Part shown: in pieces, positions 51,069 through 59,930 of the stretch
How the letters are laid out: every line of letters starts with the position of its first letter
How positions within the stretch are numbered: the first letter of the stretch is position 1
From: Poriferisodalis sp965116715
GTDB taxonomy: Bacteria > Actinomycetota > Acidimicrobiia > Acidimicrobiales > Poriferisodalaceae
Direction of reading: 5' to 3'
Length of the DNA stretch: 64,000 nt
Assembly: GCA_965116715.1 (NCBI GenBank)
Contig: OZ220724.1
Location: 496,001 to 560,000, forward strand
Notes under the pieces: model-generated
Told to the model about the DNA's origin: nothing
Databases searched by the model: none
The model's input: only the letters and a program-made list of their open reading frames with translations
Made by a program: the position numbers and the translations under genes

Positions 51069-53486
51069 CTAGCTGGGGCTGAGCGGGACGATCTGCGGCG
51101 GCAGGTACGACTCGACCGGTGGCGGTTCGCCCTCGAAGCGCTCGATTTCGACGAGACAGGTGTGCGCCGAGGGCCCTTGGGCCAGCTTGCTCGTCCCGAC
51201 ATCCGCGGTCAGCGTGTTGGGATTGCCGGCCCGGCAGGTGCCGTCGGGGGCGGGGTCGTACCAAGCGCCGGTGGAGATCTGCACGGCCTCTGCCATCACG
51301 GCGTCGTCGAGCACTGCGCCGGCCAGGCAAGCACCCCGGTCGTTGAACAGCCGCACCACATCGCCGTCGGAGATGCCACGTGCCGCCGCCGTGTCGGGAT
51401 GCATGCGGACCGGTTCGCGACCGGCGACCTTGGTGGCCTGGCTCGGAGCGGCGTGGTCGTACTGGCTGTGCAGGCGCGCGGCGGGCTGGTTCGAGATCAG
51501 ATGCAGCGGGAATCGGTCGCTGGCCGTCCCGCCCAAGCGCTCGAACGGCTCCATCCAGGCCGGGTGCGGCGGGCAGTCGTCGTAGCCGTAGCCAGCGATG
51601 GCCTCGCTCCATAACTCGATCCGGCCGCTCGGCGTACGCAGGGGCTTGGCTTGCGGGTCGGCACGGAAGGCCTCCAGGAACACCTGCCGAGGCTCTCCCA
51701 TCAGCGCCATGCCCGGCGCCATCAGATAGCCGTCGCGGCGGAAGTCCTCGTACGGGGGCGACTCCGGATTCGCCGCCCGGTGAATCTCGTAGATCACCTC
51801 GAGCCATTCGTCCGTGGTGCGGCCCTCGGTGAACTTCTCGCCGAAGCCGAGACGCTCGGCGAGGCGGGCAAAGATCCAGTAGTCATCCTTGGACTCGCCG
51901 ATGGGCTCGGCCACGGCCGACATCGCAACGATCACCGTCTCGGCCCCGCCGATGTCGTTGCGTTCCAGCGGTGTCGTCGCCGGCAGCACGATGTCGGCCC
52001 GGCGGGCCACCGGCGACCAGAACGGCTCGTGGACGACGATCGTCTCGGGCCGCTGCCAAGCACGCGTCAGCCGGTTGAGGTCCTGGTGATGGTGGAACGG
52101 GTTGCCGCCCGACCAGTACACGAGCTTGATGTCGGGAAAGCGGCCGCGGTGACCGTCGAAGTCAAACTGCTCGCCCGGCCCTTCGAGCATCTCGGTGATG
52201 CGTGAGACGGCGATGGTGGGCGGGCCCGGCTGGCGCATCGGCACCGGCAGACCCGGCACGCGAACCCTCACTTGGCCTGCGCCGGTGTTGCCCTGGGTGC
52301 CGAAGCTGAAGGCATAGCCGCCGCCGGGCAGCCCCACCTGGCCCAGCACACACGCCAGCGCCAGCGCCATCCAGTACGGCTGCTCGCCGTGGTGGGCCCG
52401 TTGGGTGGACAGGCTGAGATTGACGAGGGTGCGCTTGGCTGCCATCTCATGCGCCAGCGCCCGGATGTGCCCGGCATCGATGCCCGTGATCGACGCAGCC
52501 CACTCCGCAGTCTTCGGCATGTCACAGTCCACTGCCTCGCGCCACGGCGTGTCGCCGCTCCAGTCGCCGCAAGCCGCGGCGAAGCCCTCACCCAGCACAT
52601 GAGCGCGCAGCCGGTCCCAGCCATGGCAGTGGGTGCCGAGAAATCCCTCGTCCGCGAGCCCTTCGGTGACGAGCGTGTGAACGATGCCCAGCATCAATGC
52701 CACGTCGGTGCCAGGGCGGATCGGCAGCCAGCGTGCTCCGGCGTCGGCATCGAAGTCGTCCCGCAGCGGCCCCACGTTGACGAACTCGACGCCTGCCGCG
52801 CACGCCCGGCGTACCCAGTCGTTGTGGTGATGCGGACCCTGGCCGCCATAGGTGATGTGGCTGTTGGTTGCGCGCATGCCGCCGAAACACACGAACAGCT
52901 CGGTGTTCTCGCAGATGACCGACCACGACGTCTGACGTGCCAGCGCTGCGTGGTAGCCCATGCCGACCATGTAGGGAAACAGCGCCTCGGCCGCCGCCGA
53001 CGAATAGGTGCCCTTCTGGTCGGTGCAGCCGCCGGCGAGCCGCATGAACCGGTGCTGCTGGCTGGACGCCAAGCCGAAGCGTCCCGCCGAGCCCCAGCCA
53101 TAGGAGCCGCCGAAGATGGACGACCGGCCGTGTTCTTCACGCACCCGGGCGAGCTCGGCGGCAACCAGATCGAGTGCGTGGTCCCAGTCAACCTCGACAA
53201 AGGGCTCATGGCCGCGCAGGTGGGCAGCCGAGCCAGGTCCGTCTCGCAGCCACGACTGGCGCACGGCCGGGCGCATCACCCGGTTCTCGGCGAAATGGCG
53301 CAGCGACTCCCCCAGATGCGACTGGGAGGGATCGGTGGGGTGCCGGCGGACGCCGGTTACCTCACCGTCGGCTGAGTCCAGCAGGAACGAGCCGAAGTGC
53401 GTCGCCATGGCCGTGGTGCGCACGCCAGTGGGCGGAGCGCCGGAGGGCGCAGCGTCAGTGGATGGAGAGTCGCTGGCCGCCGTCAT
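51069..53486 (-). CDS. Molybdopterin-dependent S/N-oxide reductase (BisC/TorA/DorA group)
   Basis: 805 residues from ATG 53486, which overlaps the stop of the LLM gene. No N-terminal Tat signal and no 4Fe-4S cysteine motif, so it is predicted to be cytoplasmic like BisC. The molybdenum-ligand serine lies in SSIFGGSYGWGSAGRFG. Cofactor-binding segments include VYWSGGNPFHHHQDLNRL, FWSPVARRADIVLPATTPLERND and the C-terminal RLFNDRGACLAGAVLDDAV. Candidate substrates are biotin sulfoxide, methionine sulfoxide or TMAO. It is paired with an LLM flavoprotein upstream. Confidence 0.88.
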   Translation of the reverse strand: MTAASDSPSTDAAPSGAPPTGVRTTAMATHFGSFLLDSADGEVTGVRRHPTDPSQSHLGESLRHFAENRVMRPAVRQSWLRDGPGSAAHLRGHEPFVEVDWDHALDLVAAELARVREEHGRSSIFGGSYGWGSAGRFGLASSQQHRFMRLAGGCTDQKGTYSSAAAEALFPYMVGMGYHAALARQTSWSVICENTELFVCFGGMRATNSHITYGGQGPHHHNDWVRRACAAGVEFVNVGPLRDDFDADAGARWLPIRPGTDVALMLGIVHTLVTEGLADEGFLGTHCHGWDRLRAHVLGEGFAAACGDWSGDTPWREAVDCDMPKTAEWAASITGIDAGHIRALAHEMAAKRTLVNLSLSTQRAHHGEQPYWMALALACVLGQVGLPGGGYAFSFGTQGNTGAGQVRVRVPGLPVPMRQPGPPTIAVSRITEMLEGPGEQFDFDGHRGRFPDIKLVYWSGGNPFHHHQDLNRLTRAWQRPETIVVHEPFWSPVARRADIVLPATTPLERNDIGGAETVIVAMSAVAEPIGESKDDYWIFARLAERLGFGEKFTEGRTTDEWLEVIYEIHRAANPESPPYEDFRRDGYLMAPGMALMGEPRQVFLEAFRADPQAKPLRTPSGRIELWSEAIAGYGYDDCPPHPAWMEPFERLGGTASDRFPLHLISNQPAARLHSQYDHAAPSQATKVAGREPVRMHPDTAAARGISDGDVVRLFNDRGACLAGAVLDDAVMAEAVQISTGAWYDPAPDGTCRAGNPNTLTADVGTSKLAQGPSAHTCLVEIERFEGEPPPVESYLPPQIVPLSPS

Positions 53487-54664
53487 CCAGCGCCTTCGCC
53501 CGCAGCCGTCGCTGCAGTCTCTGCGCCGGTCCCGTTGGGAACCACGTTGCCGGTCGAGTTGCCAGCCTCGGTGGCGCGCACGACGGCGGTCGAGTTGCGC
53601 CGGCTCCAAGCGTTGGCCAGCAACTCGAGGCTCTCGATGCGTTCAGCGAGCTCGAACGTCGAGGTGTGCACCATCAACTCGTCGGCACCCGTCGCAGCGG
53701 CCAGCGCCTCCAGAGCCTCACCTGATTCGTCCGGATCGCCCACGATGGCGTTGGTCGGCATCATCGCCGCGCGCTGCCACTCGGGATGGGTCATCGCCTC
53801 GTCGGGATGCAGCAGCGGCCAGAAGCGGCCGGTGCGAATGCCCCAGCGTCGCAGCAGCGATGGCGCAGCGTGGTAGCGGGCGGTCTCACTGTCAGCGGCC
53901 GTGACGACGCCCGCGCTCACCATCACATAGGGCTCGTCGAGCACCACCGACGGCTGGAACCGCTGGCGGTACAGATCCAGCGCCCCCAGCACTCCCCCGC
54001 CGTCGAAGTGGTGCGCGAAGGCGAACGGCAGGCCCAGGTACCCGGCGAGCTGTGCCGAATAGCCGCTGGAGCCCAGCAGCAGCACCGCAGGTGCCGATGT
54101 CGCCTTCGGCGTTGCCTGGAACTCCATCGGGGGACCCTCGGTGGTGCGCACATCGCCGAGGTACGCCATCAGATCCAGCAGATGGCTCGGGAAGTCATCG
54201 ACCTGCCAGGGATCAGGAACGGCGCCCTGCCGGGGCGAGCCATCCTCGGCACGGCCGTCCTCGCCTGGAGCGGCGGTGATGCTCTGGCGCACCGCGGCGG
54301 CGGTCACGCGGTCGCTGCCGGGGGCCCGTCCGACGCCCAGGTCGATGCGACCGGGATGCAGTGCCTCGAGCATCGCGAACTGCTCGGCGATCACGGCCGG
54401 GCTGTGATTCGGCAGCATCACCCCGCCCGAGCCCAGCTTGATGCGCTCGGTGTGAGCGGCCAGGTGAGCGATGAGCACCGCCGGCGACGTGCTCGCCACC
54501 GTGTCGATGTTGTGATGCTCGGCCACCCAGAAGCGCTCGTACCCCAGGCGGTCAGCAGCGCGAGCCAGCTCGGTCGTCTCGGACAGCGCCTGCGCGCTGG
54601 TGCCGCCCTCAGAAACGGTCGCCAGGTCCAGCACCGACAGCGGCACCGGTTGCGCAGCACTCAC
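53483..54664 (-). CDS. LLM-class flavin-dependent oxidoreductase
   Basis: 393 residues from GTG 54664. Luciferase-like monooxygenase fold: LSVLDLATVSEGGTSAQAL, RLGYERFWVAEHHN, HTERIKLGSGGVMLPNHSPAVIAEQFAML and HPGRIDLGVGRAPGSD. It has an extra segment (about 130-150, EDGRAEDGSPRQGAVPD). Substrate unknown; FMN or F420 cannot be distinguished. Only 13 nt separate its start codon from the inserted IS element, and the leader has no evident ribosome-binding site, so the insertion probably replaced its native promoter region. Confidence 0.88.
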   Translation of the reverse strand: MSAAQPVPLSVLDLATVSEGGTSAQALSETTELARAADRLGYERFWVAEHHNIDTVASTSPAVLIAHLAAHTERIKLGSGGVMLPNHSPAVIAEQFAMLEALHPGRIDLGVGRAPGSDRVTAAAVRQSITAAPGEDGRAEDGSPRQGAVPDPWQVDDFPSHLLDLMAYLGDVRTTEGPPMEFQATPKATSAPAVLLLGSSGYSAQLAGYLGLPFAFAHHFDGGGVLGALDLYRQRFQPSVVLDEPYVMVSAGVVTAADSETARYHAAPSLLRRWGIRTGRFWPLLHPDEAMTHPEWQRAAMMPTNAIVGDPDESGEALEALAAATGADELMVHTSTFELAERIESLELLANAWSRRNSTAVVRATEAGNSTGNVVPNGTGAETAATAAGEGAG

Positions 54665-54677
54665 GGCGTCAGGCTAA

Positions 54678-55643
54678 GAGCGTCAGCGGATAGGTGGGTC
54701 AGTGGGGTTGCCAGCGGTCGCGTTGGTCGATGAGTTTGATGGTGATGATCAGCGTGACGGCGAGGGCGAGCTGGGCTGTGCGGTGCTCGGGTCGCCGGTC
54801 GGTGTTGCGGCGCAGCTGGCCGTAGTTCGACAGCCACGAGTTGGTGCGCTCCACGGTCCAGCGCAGTCCCAGCGGGGCGGCGACTGGCTTGACGGCTGCG
54901 CTGCTGGGCGGCCGTTTGGAGGGCCGCACGATGTCGGTGATGCCTGCCTGGTGGGCGGCCCGGTCGACGCGGCCGCCGATGTAGCCGCGGTCGAGATGCA
55001 GCGTGTCGATGTCGTGGTGCAGGCCGTGTCGTTCGATCTCGGCCATGGTGGGCTCGAACAGCATGATGTCGTTGCGGTTCGCGCCTGCTGCGGCCCACCC
55101 CACCGGGGTGCCCGCCGCGTCGGTGGCCAACGACCACTTCCAGCCCAGTTTGCGCCGGTCAACGGGGCTCTTGCCGGTTCCTTCGCCGCCGCAGGGCGCC
55201 TTGTGGACCGAGCCGTCGATGCACACATCGCCAAGCCGCAGGCCCATGACGCGGTCCCATGCCGCGACCGCCTCGGCCGCGATCTTGTCGAACACGCCTG
55301 CTGCGACCCACTCGTCGCGGCGGGACCGCAGCGTCGTGTCGGACACCTCACCGTCGAGCAAGTGCTCAACGGACTCCCACGAGCAGCCCGTCACCAGCCT
55401 GATGATGATCCCCCGCAGGCACAGCCGATCCGATATCCGCCGCCGATGACAACCCAACGGATGCGCATCGGGCCCACGGGCCAACAGCGGCTCGACCGCT
55501 GCCCAGATGACATCCACCACTGCCTTGCTCAAAGCGCGCATGATGAACACGCACCTCCACCATGTCGTCGGTTCGTACAGCACCCCGCATCACAGCGGGA
55601 CCGACACGACGACTGGTGGATGGTCGCCTATCCGCGCGGCCTC
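54678..55643. mobile_element. Complete IS5-family insertion sequence, 966 bp
   Basis: Ends are set by imperfect terminal inverted repeats: GAGCGTCAGCGGATAGG at the left and GAGGCCGCGCGGATAGG (reverse complement) at the right. A 3-bp target duplication TAA occurs at 54675-54677 and 55644-55646. TNA target duplications are usual for several IS5 subgroups. One transposase gene fills the element. The element sits between the CaiB gene and the LLM gene and is oriented with both. Confidence 0.9.
54699..55541 (-). CDS. IS5-family DDE transposase
   Basis: 280 residues from ATG 55541. An N-terminal helical DNA-binding region (DRLCLRGIIIRLVTGCSWESVEHLLDGEVSDTTLRSRRDEW) is followed by the catalytic triad: Asp in DVCIDGSVHKAPCGGEGTGK, Asp in DTLHLDRGYIGGRVD and Glu in RWTVERTNSWLSNYGQLRR. 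All three are intact, with no frameshift, so the element may be active. A second, slightly longer in-frame start exists upstream. Confidence 0.92.
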   Translation of the reverse strand: MRALSKAVVDVIWAAVEPLLARGPDAHPLGCHRRRISDRLCLRGIIIRLVTGCSWESVEHLLDGEVSDTTLRSRRDEWVAAGVFDKIAAEAVAAWDRVMGLRLGDVCIDGSVHKAPCGGEGTGKSPVDRRKLGWKWSLATDAAGTPVGWAAAGANRNDIMLFEPTMAEIERHGLHHDIDTLHLDRGYIGGRVDRAAHQAGITDIVRPSKRPPSSAAVKPVAAPLGLRWTVERTNSWLSNYGQLRRNTDRRPEHRTAQLALAVTLIITIKLIDQRDRWQPH

Positions 55644-55693
55644 TAAGAGGCAGTGAGCGGGCAGCGCCGGGCAGCAGGCGGCGAGGCGAGCTT

Positions 55694-58177
55694 TCAGCCC
55701 AGTGCTCCAGCGGCAGCGGCGTCGGCGATCTGCTCGTCGGTCAACCCGAGCTCGGAGCTCAGGACGTCGAACGTGTGCTGCCCGATCATGGGCGCTGCAA
55801 ACCTCGGACCGTGGTCGTACCCCGCGATTTGGTACTGGTGGCCCGAATATGGCACCGTGCCCATCCGGGGATGCTCCAGCCACCGGTAGAAGCCGCTGTG
55901 CACATACTGCGGGTCCGCGAGCAGGTCACTGCTGCGCTGCACCATGCCGGCGGCGATGCCGGCATCGAGCAGTTGCCGTTCCAGCGTGGCGGCGTCCTGG
56001 TCGGCAGTCCACTCCGAAATCTGGGCGTCGAGGGTGTCGTGTGCAGCGAGGCGCCCTTCCAGCGTCGACAGCTCGGGCCCCTGCGCCCACGACGGCGCGT
56101 CCATCAGCTCCACCAGCGTCTTCCACTCCCCGTCGTCGGCAATTGTGATCGCGCACCATCGGTCCTCGCCCGCACATGGGTACACCCCCTGCGGTGCCAT
56201 TTCGAGGTCGCGGTTCCCCATGCGGGTTGCCACTGTGCCGGTCTCTCCATAGTCGGCCAGCTCGGGCGCCAGGAACTGCAAGCCGCACTCGAGCTGCGCA
56301 GCTTCGATGACACAGCCCTCGCCGGTCCGGCGCCGGCGATCCAGCGCTGCGAGAAGCGTGGCGGTGATGATGCGGGGCGAGATGGTGTCGGTGTAGGCCA
56401 GGTACGGGCCGTCGGGCGGCAGGTCGGGCCAGCCCACAATCGGGTAGAAGCCGGCGATGGCGGCCGCGTGGTAGCCGAACCCGCCGAGCGCGGACATCGG
56501 GCCGCCGCTGGCCAGCAGCGAGGTGTGCACCACGATGGCCTGCGGGTTGAGCTCGGCGATCAGGTCGTCGTCGGCGACGATGCGGGCGAAGGTGCCCGGC
56601 GTCCACGCCTCCACCACCACGTCGGCCCAGGCAATCATCCGCCGCGCGATGTCGACGCCTTCCGCGGTCCTGAGATCTATGTCGATGCTGAGCTTGGACG
56701 TGTTGAACGTGCCGAAGAAGTGGGCCATGTCCACATCGACGACGTTGTCCTTGAATGGCGGGTTGGCGCGCAGCCCGTCGATACGTGAGCTCGACTCGAT
56801 CCGTACCACGGTCGCGCCGTGATCGGCGAGCGCCTTCGCCGTGATGGGACCCACGCCGATCCAGCTGAAATCCGCTACCCGCAGCCCGGCAAGGGGCAGA
56901 TCCGCATCGCCCACACTCCACGCCAACGGCTCGGACGTTGGCTCGGGATCATCGACGACCTCGGCGAGCTGCCTCCGGATCTCGGCGCCGTGCTCGTTGA
57001 GCCGCGGCGGCTGCCGCTTGGTGCCGATGCGGGTGCCGTCGATGGTCGCGGGACCGCCTGGCAGCTCAACGCCCGCGGTGTCGCCCCCTTGCACAGACCG
57101 CCAGAAGTCACGCACGCGCAAGTGCTCGAACTCGACGAGGTCGGCCACCGTGTGGACCGGCGCGATCGTCTCCTTCAGGATCATCGAACGCTGCAGGAGT
57201 TCGGCGTTCGTATGGCTCGCACACAGCCCCACCATGGCCTCGTACAGCTCGTCGAAGGTCCGGCTGATCGGTTCGCCGGCCGCCGCACGCAGGTCGTAGG
57301 TGTCCCACTCTTCGTCGCGCCAGCTCTCGTCTGCCAGGCCCTCGGAGATGTACCAGTCCAGCAGCCGACCGGTCGCGACTCCCCGGGCGACGCCGATCGC
57401 CCACCCGTCCTGGGTGAGGTAGCGCATCTGCAAGGGCACAGCGAGCTGGGCGACCGTGCCCGAGCGTGTGAAGTCCCGCCCGCAGATGGCGTGGGTTTCC
57501 ATGGCATTGAGCAGGGTCCACGTCATCGCCGCCTGGGCCGACACGCCGACGTGCTGCGCCGCCCCGGTGGAGCGCATGCGCGCGTGGGCCATCAGCCCCG
57601 CCGCGGCGGATTCCGCACCCGCATGCCGCCACGCCTGCGCGATCGAGGCCTTCACCGGCGCTCGTTCGAAGATGCCCTGCATGTTCGCCGGCCCGCCCAG
57701 AGCCGCCAGCGACAGCTCCGATGCCGGGTCAGCGCTGCGGGGTCCGTCGAGGCCGAAGGGCGTGACCTGCACATGAACAATCCGTTCGTTCAGTGCTGCG
57801 AGATCATCGTGGGCATAGCCGGCTGCGGCCAAGGTCCCCGGCACACCGGACTCGTAGATGAAGCCGGCGAGCTTGACCAGGCTCTCGAACGCCTCCCGGT
57901 CGCCGCCGTCGTTCAGATCCAGCGCGATCGAGCGCTTGTTGGAGTTGAACGCGCAGAACTGCCAGCTACGCAGGTCGCCCGTGGGCCCCTGCTGTGGCCG
58001 CAGCGGCAGCGCACCACGTGCCACTGTGCCGCCGGGCGGTTCCACCTTGATCACATCCGCACCCAGCTCGCCCAGCATCCACGGCCCGAGCTCCCCACGA
58101 TGATCGGTGAGATCGAGCACCGTCATGCCCGCAAGCGGCGCCGCCGCCGTGTGCTGGGTGCTGTCGGGTGAGGTCAT
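55694..58177 (-). CDS. Tandem-domain CaiB/BaiF (class III) CoA-transferase
   Basis: 827 residues from ATG 58177, about twice the single-domain length. Domain 1 spans about 15-410 (PLAGMTVLDLTDHRGELGPWMLGELGADVIKVE), domain 2 about 428-820 (PLAGLRVADFSWIGVGPITAKALADHGATVVRIE). In domain 2 the expected catalytic Asp is present (YTDTISPRI, Asp597). The aligned part of domain 1 reads AWRHAGAE (182-189) without an Asp, so only the C-terminal half is likely catalytic. The CoA donor and acceptor are unknown; the adjacent divergent acyl-CoA dehydrogenase-like gene suggests acyl-CoA degradation. Confidence 0.88.
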   Translation of the reverse strand: MTSPDSTQHTAAAPLAGMTVLDLTDHRGELGPWMLGELGADVIKVEPPGGTVARGALPLRPQQGPTGDLRSWQFCAFNSNKRSIALDLNDGGDREAFESLVKLAGFIYESGVPGTLAAAGYAHDDLAALNERIVHVQVTPFGLDGPRSADPASELSLAALGGPANMQGIFERAPVKASIAQAWRHAGAESAAAGLMAHARMRSTGAAQHVGVSAQAAMTWTLLNAMETHAICGRDFTRSGTVAQLAVPLQMRYLTQDGWAIGVARGVATGRLLDWYISEGLADESWRDEEWDTYDLRAAAGEPISRTFDELYEAMVGLCASHTNAELLQRSMILKETIAPVHTVADLVEFEHLRVRDFWRSVQGGDTAGVELPGGPATIDGTRIGTKRQPPRLNEHGAEIRRQLAEVVDDPEPTSEPLAWSVGDADLPLAGLRVADFSWIGVGPITAKALADHGATVVRIESSSRIDGLRANPPFKDNVVDVDMAHFFGTFNTSKLSIDIDLRTAEGVDIARRMIAWADVVVEAWTPGTFARIVADDDLIAELNPQAIVVHTSLLASGGPMSALGGFGYHAAAIAGFYPIVGWPDLPPDGPYLAYTDTISPRIITATLLAALDRRRRTGEGCVIEAAQLECGLQFLAPELADYGETGTVATRMGNRDLEMAPQGVYPCAGEDRWCAITIADDGEWKTLVELMDAPSWAQGPELSTLEGRLAAHDTLDAQISEWTADQDAATLERQLLDAGIAAGMVQRSSDLLADPQYVHSGFYRWLEHPRMGTVPYSGHQYQIAGYDHGPRFAAPMIGQHTFDVLSSELGLTDEQIADAAAAGALG

Positions 58178-58298
58178 ATGGGTCCCTGAACTCGGACTCG
58201 TGCTGTGCTGGATGCTGCGCCGGAATCCCACCAGCGCAGTGCGCACCGGTACGACGATACGCAGGCGCTTGCTGCTGCGGGGCGGTTAGCTTGCCCGG

Positions 58299-59465
58299 AT
58301 GGCCGACAGCCCGTCGCCGTGGCGGCACGGACCTCCGCCCGAGCTGAGCGACGACATGCTGTCGCGAGTACGTGCCTGCGGTGAGCGCTGCGACGCGGAC
58401 CGCAATCCCGACCGGCAGATCTTTGCCGACCTCGGGCGCCACGGTCTCATGAAGCTGCTCGTGCCGGCCGAGCTTGGCGGGCTGGGCCGCCACCCCGCGG
58501 AGTTCATCGAGTTCACACGCAGGGTCACCTACGAGCATCCTTCGACCGGGTGGGTGGCCATGACCTGCAATGAGGAAGCGGAGATCTTCGCTGCGCATCT
58601 CGAACCGGGCACGGTCACTGCGTTCTACGCGGCGCACCCGCATGCGGTCATCGCCGGCTCGGGTGTGCCCCGTGGCGTCGCTCGCCCGGTCGACGGTGGC
58701 TGGCTGGTCAACGGCCGGTGGACCTTCGTGAGCGGCTGCACCGTGGCCGACTGGTGGGTGGTGGCCAACATCGTCGAAGGCACCCAGCCCAAGGACATCT
58801 GCCACGTCCTGGTGCCCGCCGATTCGTCGCTCATCGACGACACCTGGCACACACTGGGTCTGCGCGGTACCGGCAGTCACGATGTCGTGCTCACTGACTG
58901 CTTCGTGCCGAGCGATCGGGCGGGCGTGGCCGCGAACTTCTCGCTCCCGAAGCCCAACGAGCACCCCTTCTACCGGCTGCCCTCCGGGCTGCGGTTCCCG
59001 TTCCCCAAGACAGGCGTCGCCGCAGGTATCGCCGACCGGGCCATTGAGGAGTTCACAGCACTCGCGACGTCCAAGACCCCGCTGTTTGCCCGCACCGAAC
59101 TGGCCGCCCGACCCGACGCTCACGCTGCGATCGCCCGTGCCACCGCGCTCGCCGGCGCCGGTCGGTCGTTCGTGGCCGACCGGCTCGATGAGATCTGGCA
59201 GGCCGCAGCCAGTCACGGCGATGTCGCGCCCGCCCAGCACGCCCGTGCGCGTCTGGCCTGCTCGTGGAGCGTGCAGAACTGCATCGCTGCAGTGGAGACG
59301 CTGGTCGACGCCGCCGGCAGCACTGCCAACTTCACAGCATCGCCGCTCGGCGGCCTGCTCAATGACGTCCGTGCCGTGGCCGGCCACTTCATGGTCGGCG
59401 GCTACCAGATGGACACCGCCGGCCGGGTGCTGCTCGGCCAGGACCCCGCCGACCGCAACTTCTGA
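58299..59465 (+). CDS. Acyl-CoA dehydrogenase/flavin monooxygenase-like protein
   Basis: 388 residues. Acyl-CoA dehydrogenase fold: FADLGRHGLMKLLVPAELGGLGRHPAEFIEF near the N-terminus, GWLVNGRWTFVSGCTVADWWVV, WHTLGLRGTGSHDVVLTDCFVP and GSTANFTASPLGGLLNDVRAVAGH. The central motif resembles HsaA/DszC-type flavin monooxygenases more than classical dehydrogenases, and no catalytic base glutamate was identified. The substrate may be a CoA ester or an aromatic/steroid compound. It diverges from the CaiB gene. Its last 45 bases recur at 60584. Confidence 0.82.
   Translation: MADSPSPWRHGPPPELSDDMLSRVRACGERCDADRNPDRQIFADLGRHGLMKLLVPAELGGLGRHPAEFIEFTRRVTYEHPSTGWVAMTCNEEAEIFAAHLEPGTVTAFYAAHPHAVIAGSGVPRGVARPVDGGWLVNGRWTFVSGCTVADWWVVANIVEGTQPKDICHVLVPADSSLIDDTWHTLGLRGTGSHDVVLTDCFVPSDRAGVAANFSLPKPNEHPFYRLPSGLRFPFPKTGVAAGIADRAIEEFTALATSKTPLFARTELAARPDAHAAIARATALAGAGRSFVADRLDEIWQAAASHGDVAPAQHARARLACSWSVQNCIAAVETLVDAAGSTANFTASPLGGLLNDVRAVAGHFMVGGYQMDTAGRVLLGQDPADRNF
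59421..59465 (+). repeat. Direct repeat, left copy (native 3' end of the acyl-CoA dehydrogenase-like gene)
   Basis: These 45 bases encode the last residues GRVLLGQDPADRNF and the stop. They recur at 60584-60628 with 42 of 45 identities, ending in NL-stop. The 1.1 kb between the copies carries the toxin-antitoxin-like pair and gene remnants. Confidence 0.85.
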
Positions 59466-59575
59466 CGGCCAACGCGAGACAAGCAAGCCGCTCGGTCTGC
59501 CCGTCGATGAAATGCGTCCGATCTCCGCGACACGCCGCTTCCATCGTGAGGTCATGCTCGGGGCTGACGTCGGTC

Positions 59576-59896
59576 CTAGCTGCGGGCGGGGAGGGCGGCT
59601 GTGAGGCTTCGGGCGACCCAGTCTTCGTCGACGTCGTAGCCGATGGCCTGCAGGTAGCTGATCATGGAGCAGATCTGGACTTTGCCGAGCGGCCGGTTCT
59701 CTAGCTGATGCACTGCGGCCTTCGAGACGCCGCGCTGCTTGGCGACCTGTTCGAGACTCATGCCGTTCATGGAGCGCAGGCTCGCCAGCACATGACGGGC
59801 CATAATCTGGGCGTAAGCAGCTTCGAGGGCTGCTGGATCGGCGTCTGGCAGTTCGTCGATGGCGAAGAACTCCGTGTCATCTGGTTCGCTGGTCAT
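59576..59896 (-). CDS. Helix-turn-helix antitoxin-like protein
   Basis: 106 residues from ATG 59896, with GGGAGG five bases upstream. The acidic N-terminus (SEPDDTEFFAIDELPDADP) precedes an XRE-type HTH: ARHVLASLRSMNGMSLEQVAKQRGVSKAAVHQLE. The C-terminal IGYDVDEDWVA resembles HigA-like antitoxins. It lies 34 bp downstream of the putative toxin on the same strand, giving the toxin-first order of HigBA-type modules. The spacer holds a perfect palindrome. Confidence 0.75.
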   Translation of the reverse strand: MTSEPDDTEFFAIDELPDADPAALEAAYAQIMARHVLASLRSMNGMSLEQVAKQRGVSKAAVHQLENRPLGKVQICSMISYLQAIGYDVDEDWVARSLTAALPARS

Positions 59897-59916
59897 CGCT
59901 GCCTCCCGCCCCAAGA

Positions 59917-59928
59917 GTATAGCTATAC
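59917..59928. promoter_or_regulatory. Palindrome GTATAGCTATAC, candidate operator over a -10 box
   Basis: A perfect 12-bp palindrome in the spacer between the putative toxin stop (59931) and antitoxin start (59896). On the minus strand its right half runs into TATACT, a near-consensus -10 hexamer about 20 bp before the antitoxin ATG. The -35 region is weak (TTCCCC at 18 bp). This would suit an internal, self-repressed antitoxin promoter. Confidence 0.45.
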
Positions 59929-59930
59929 CT

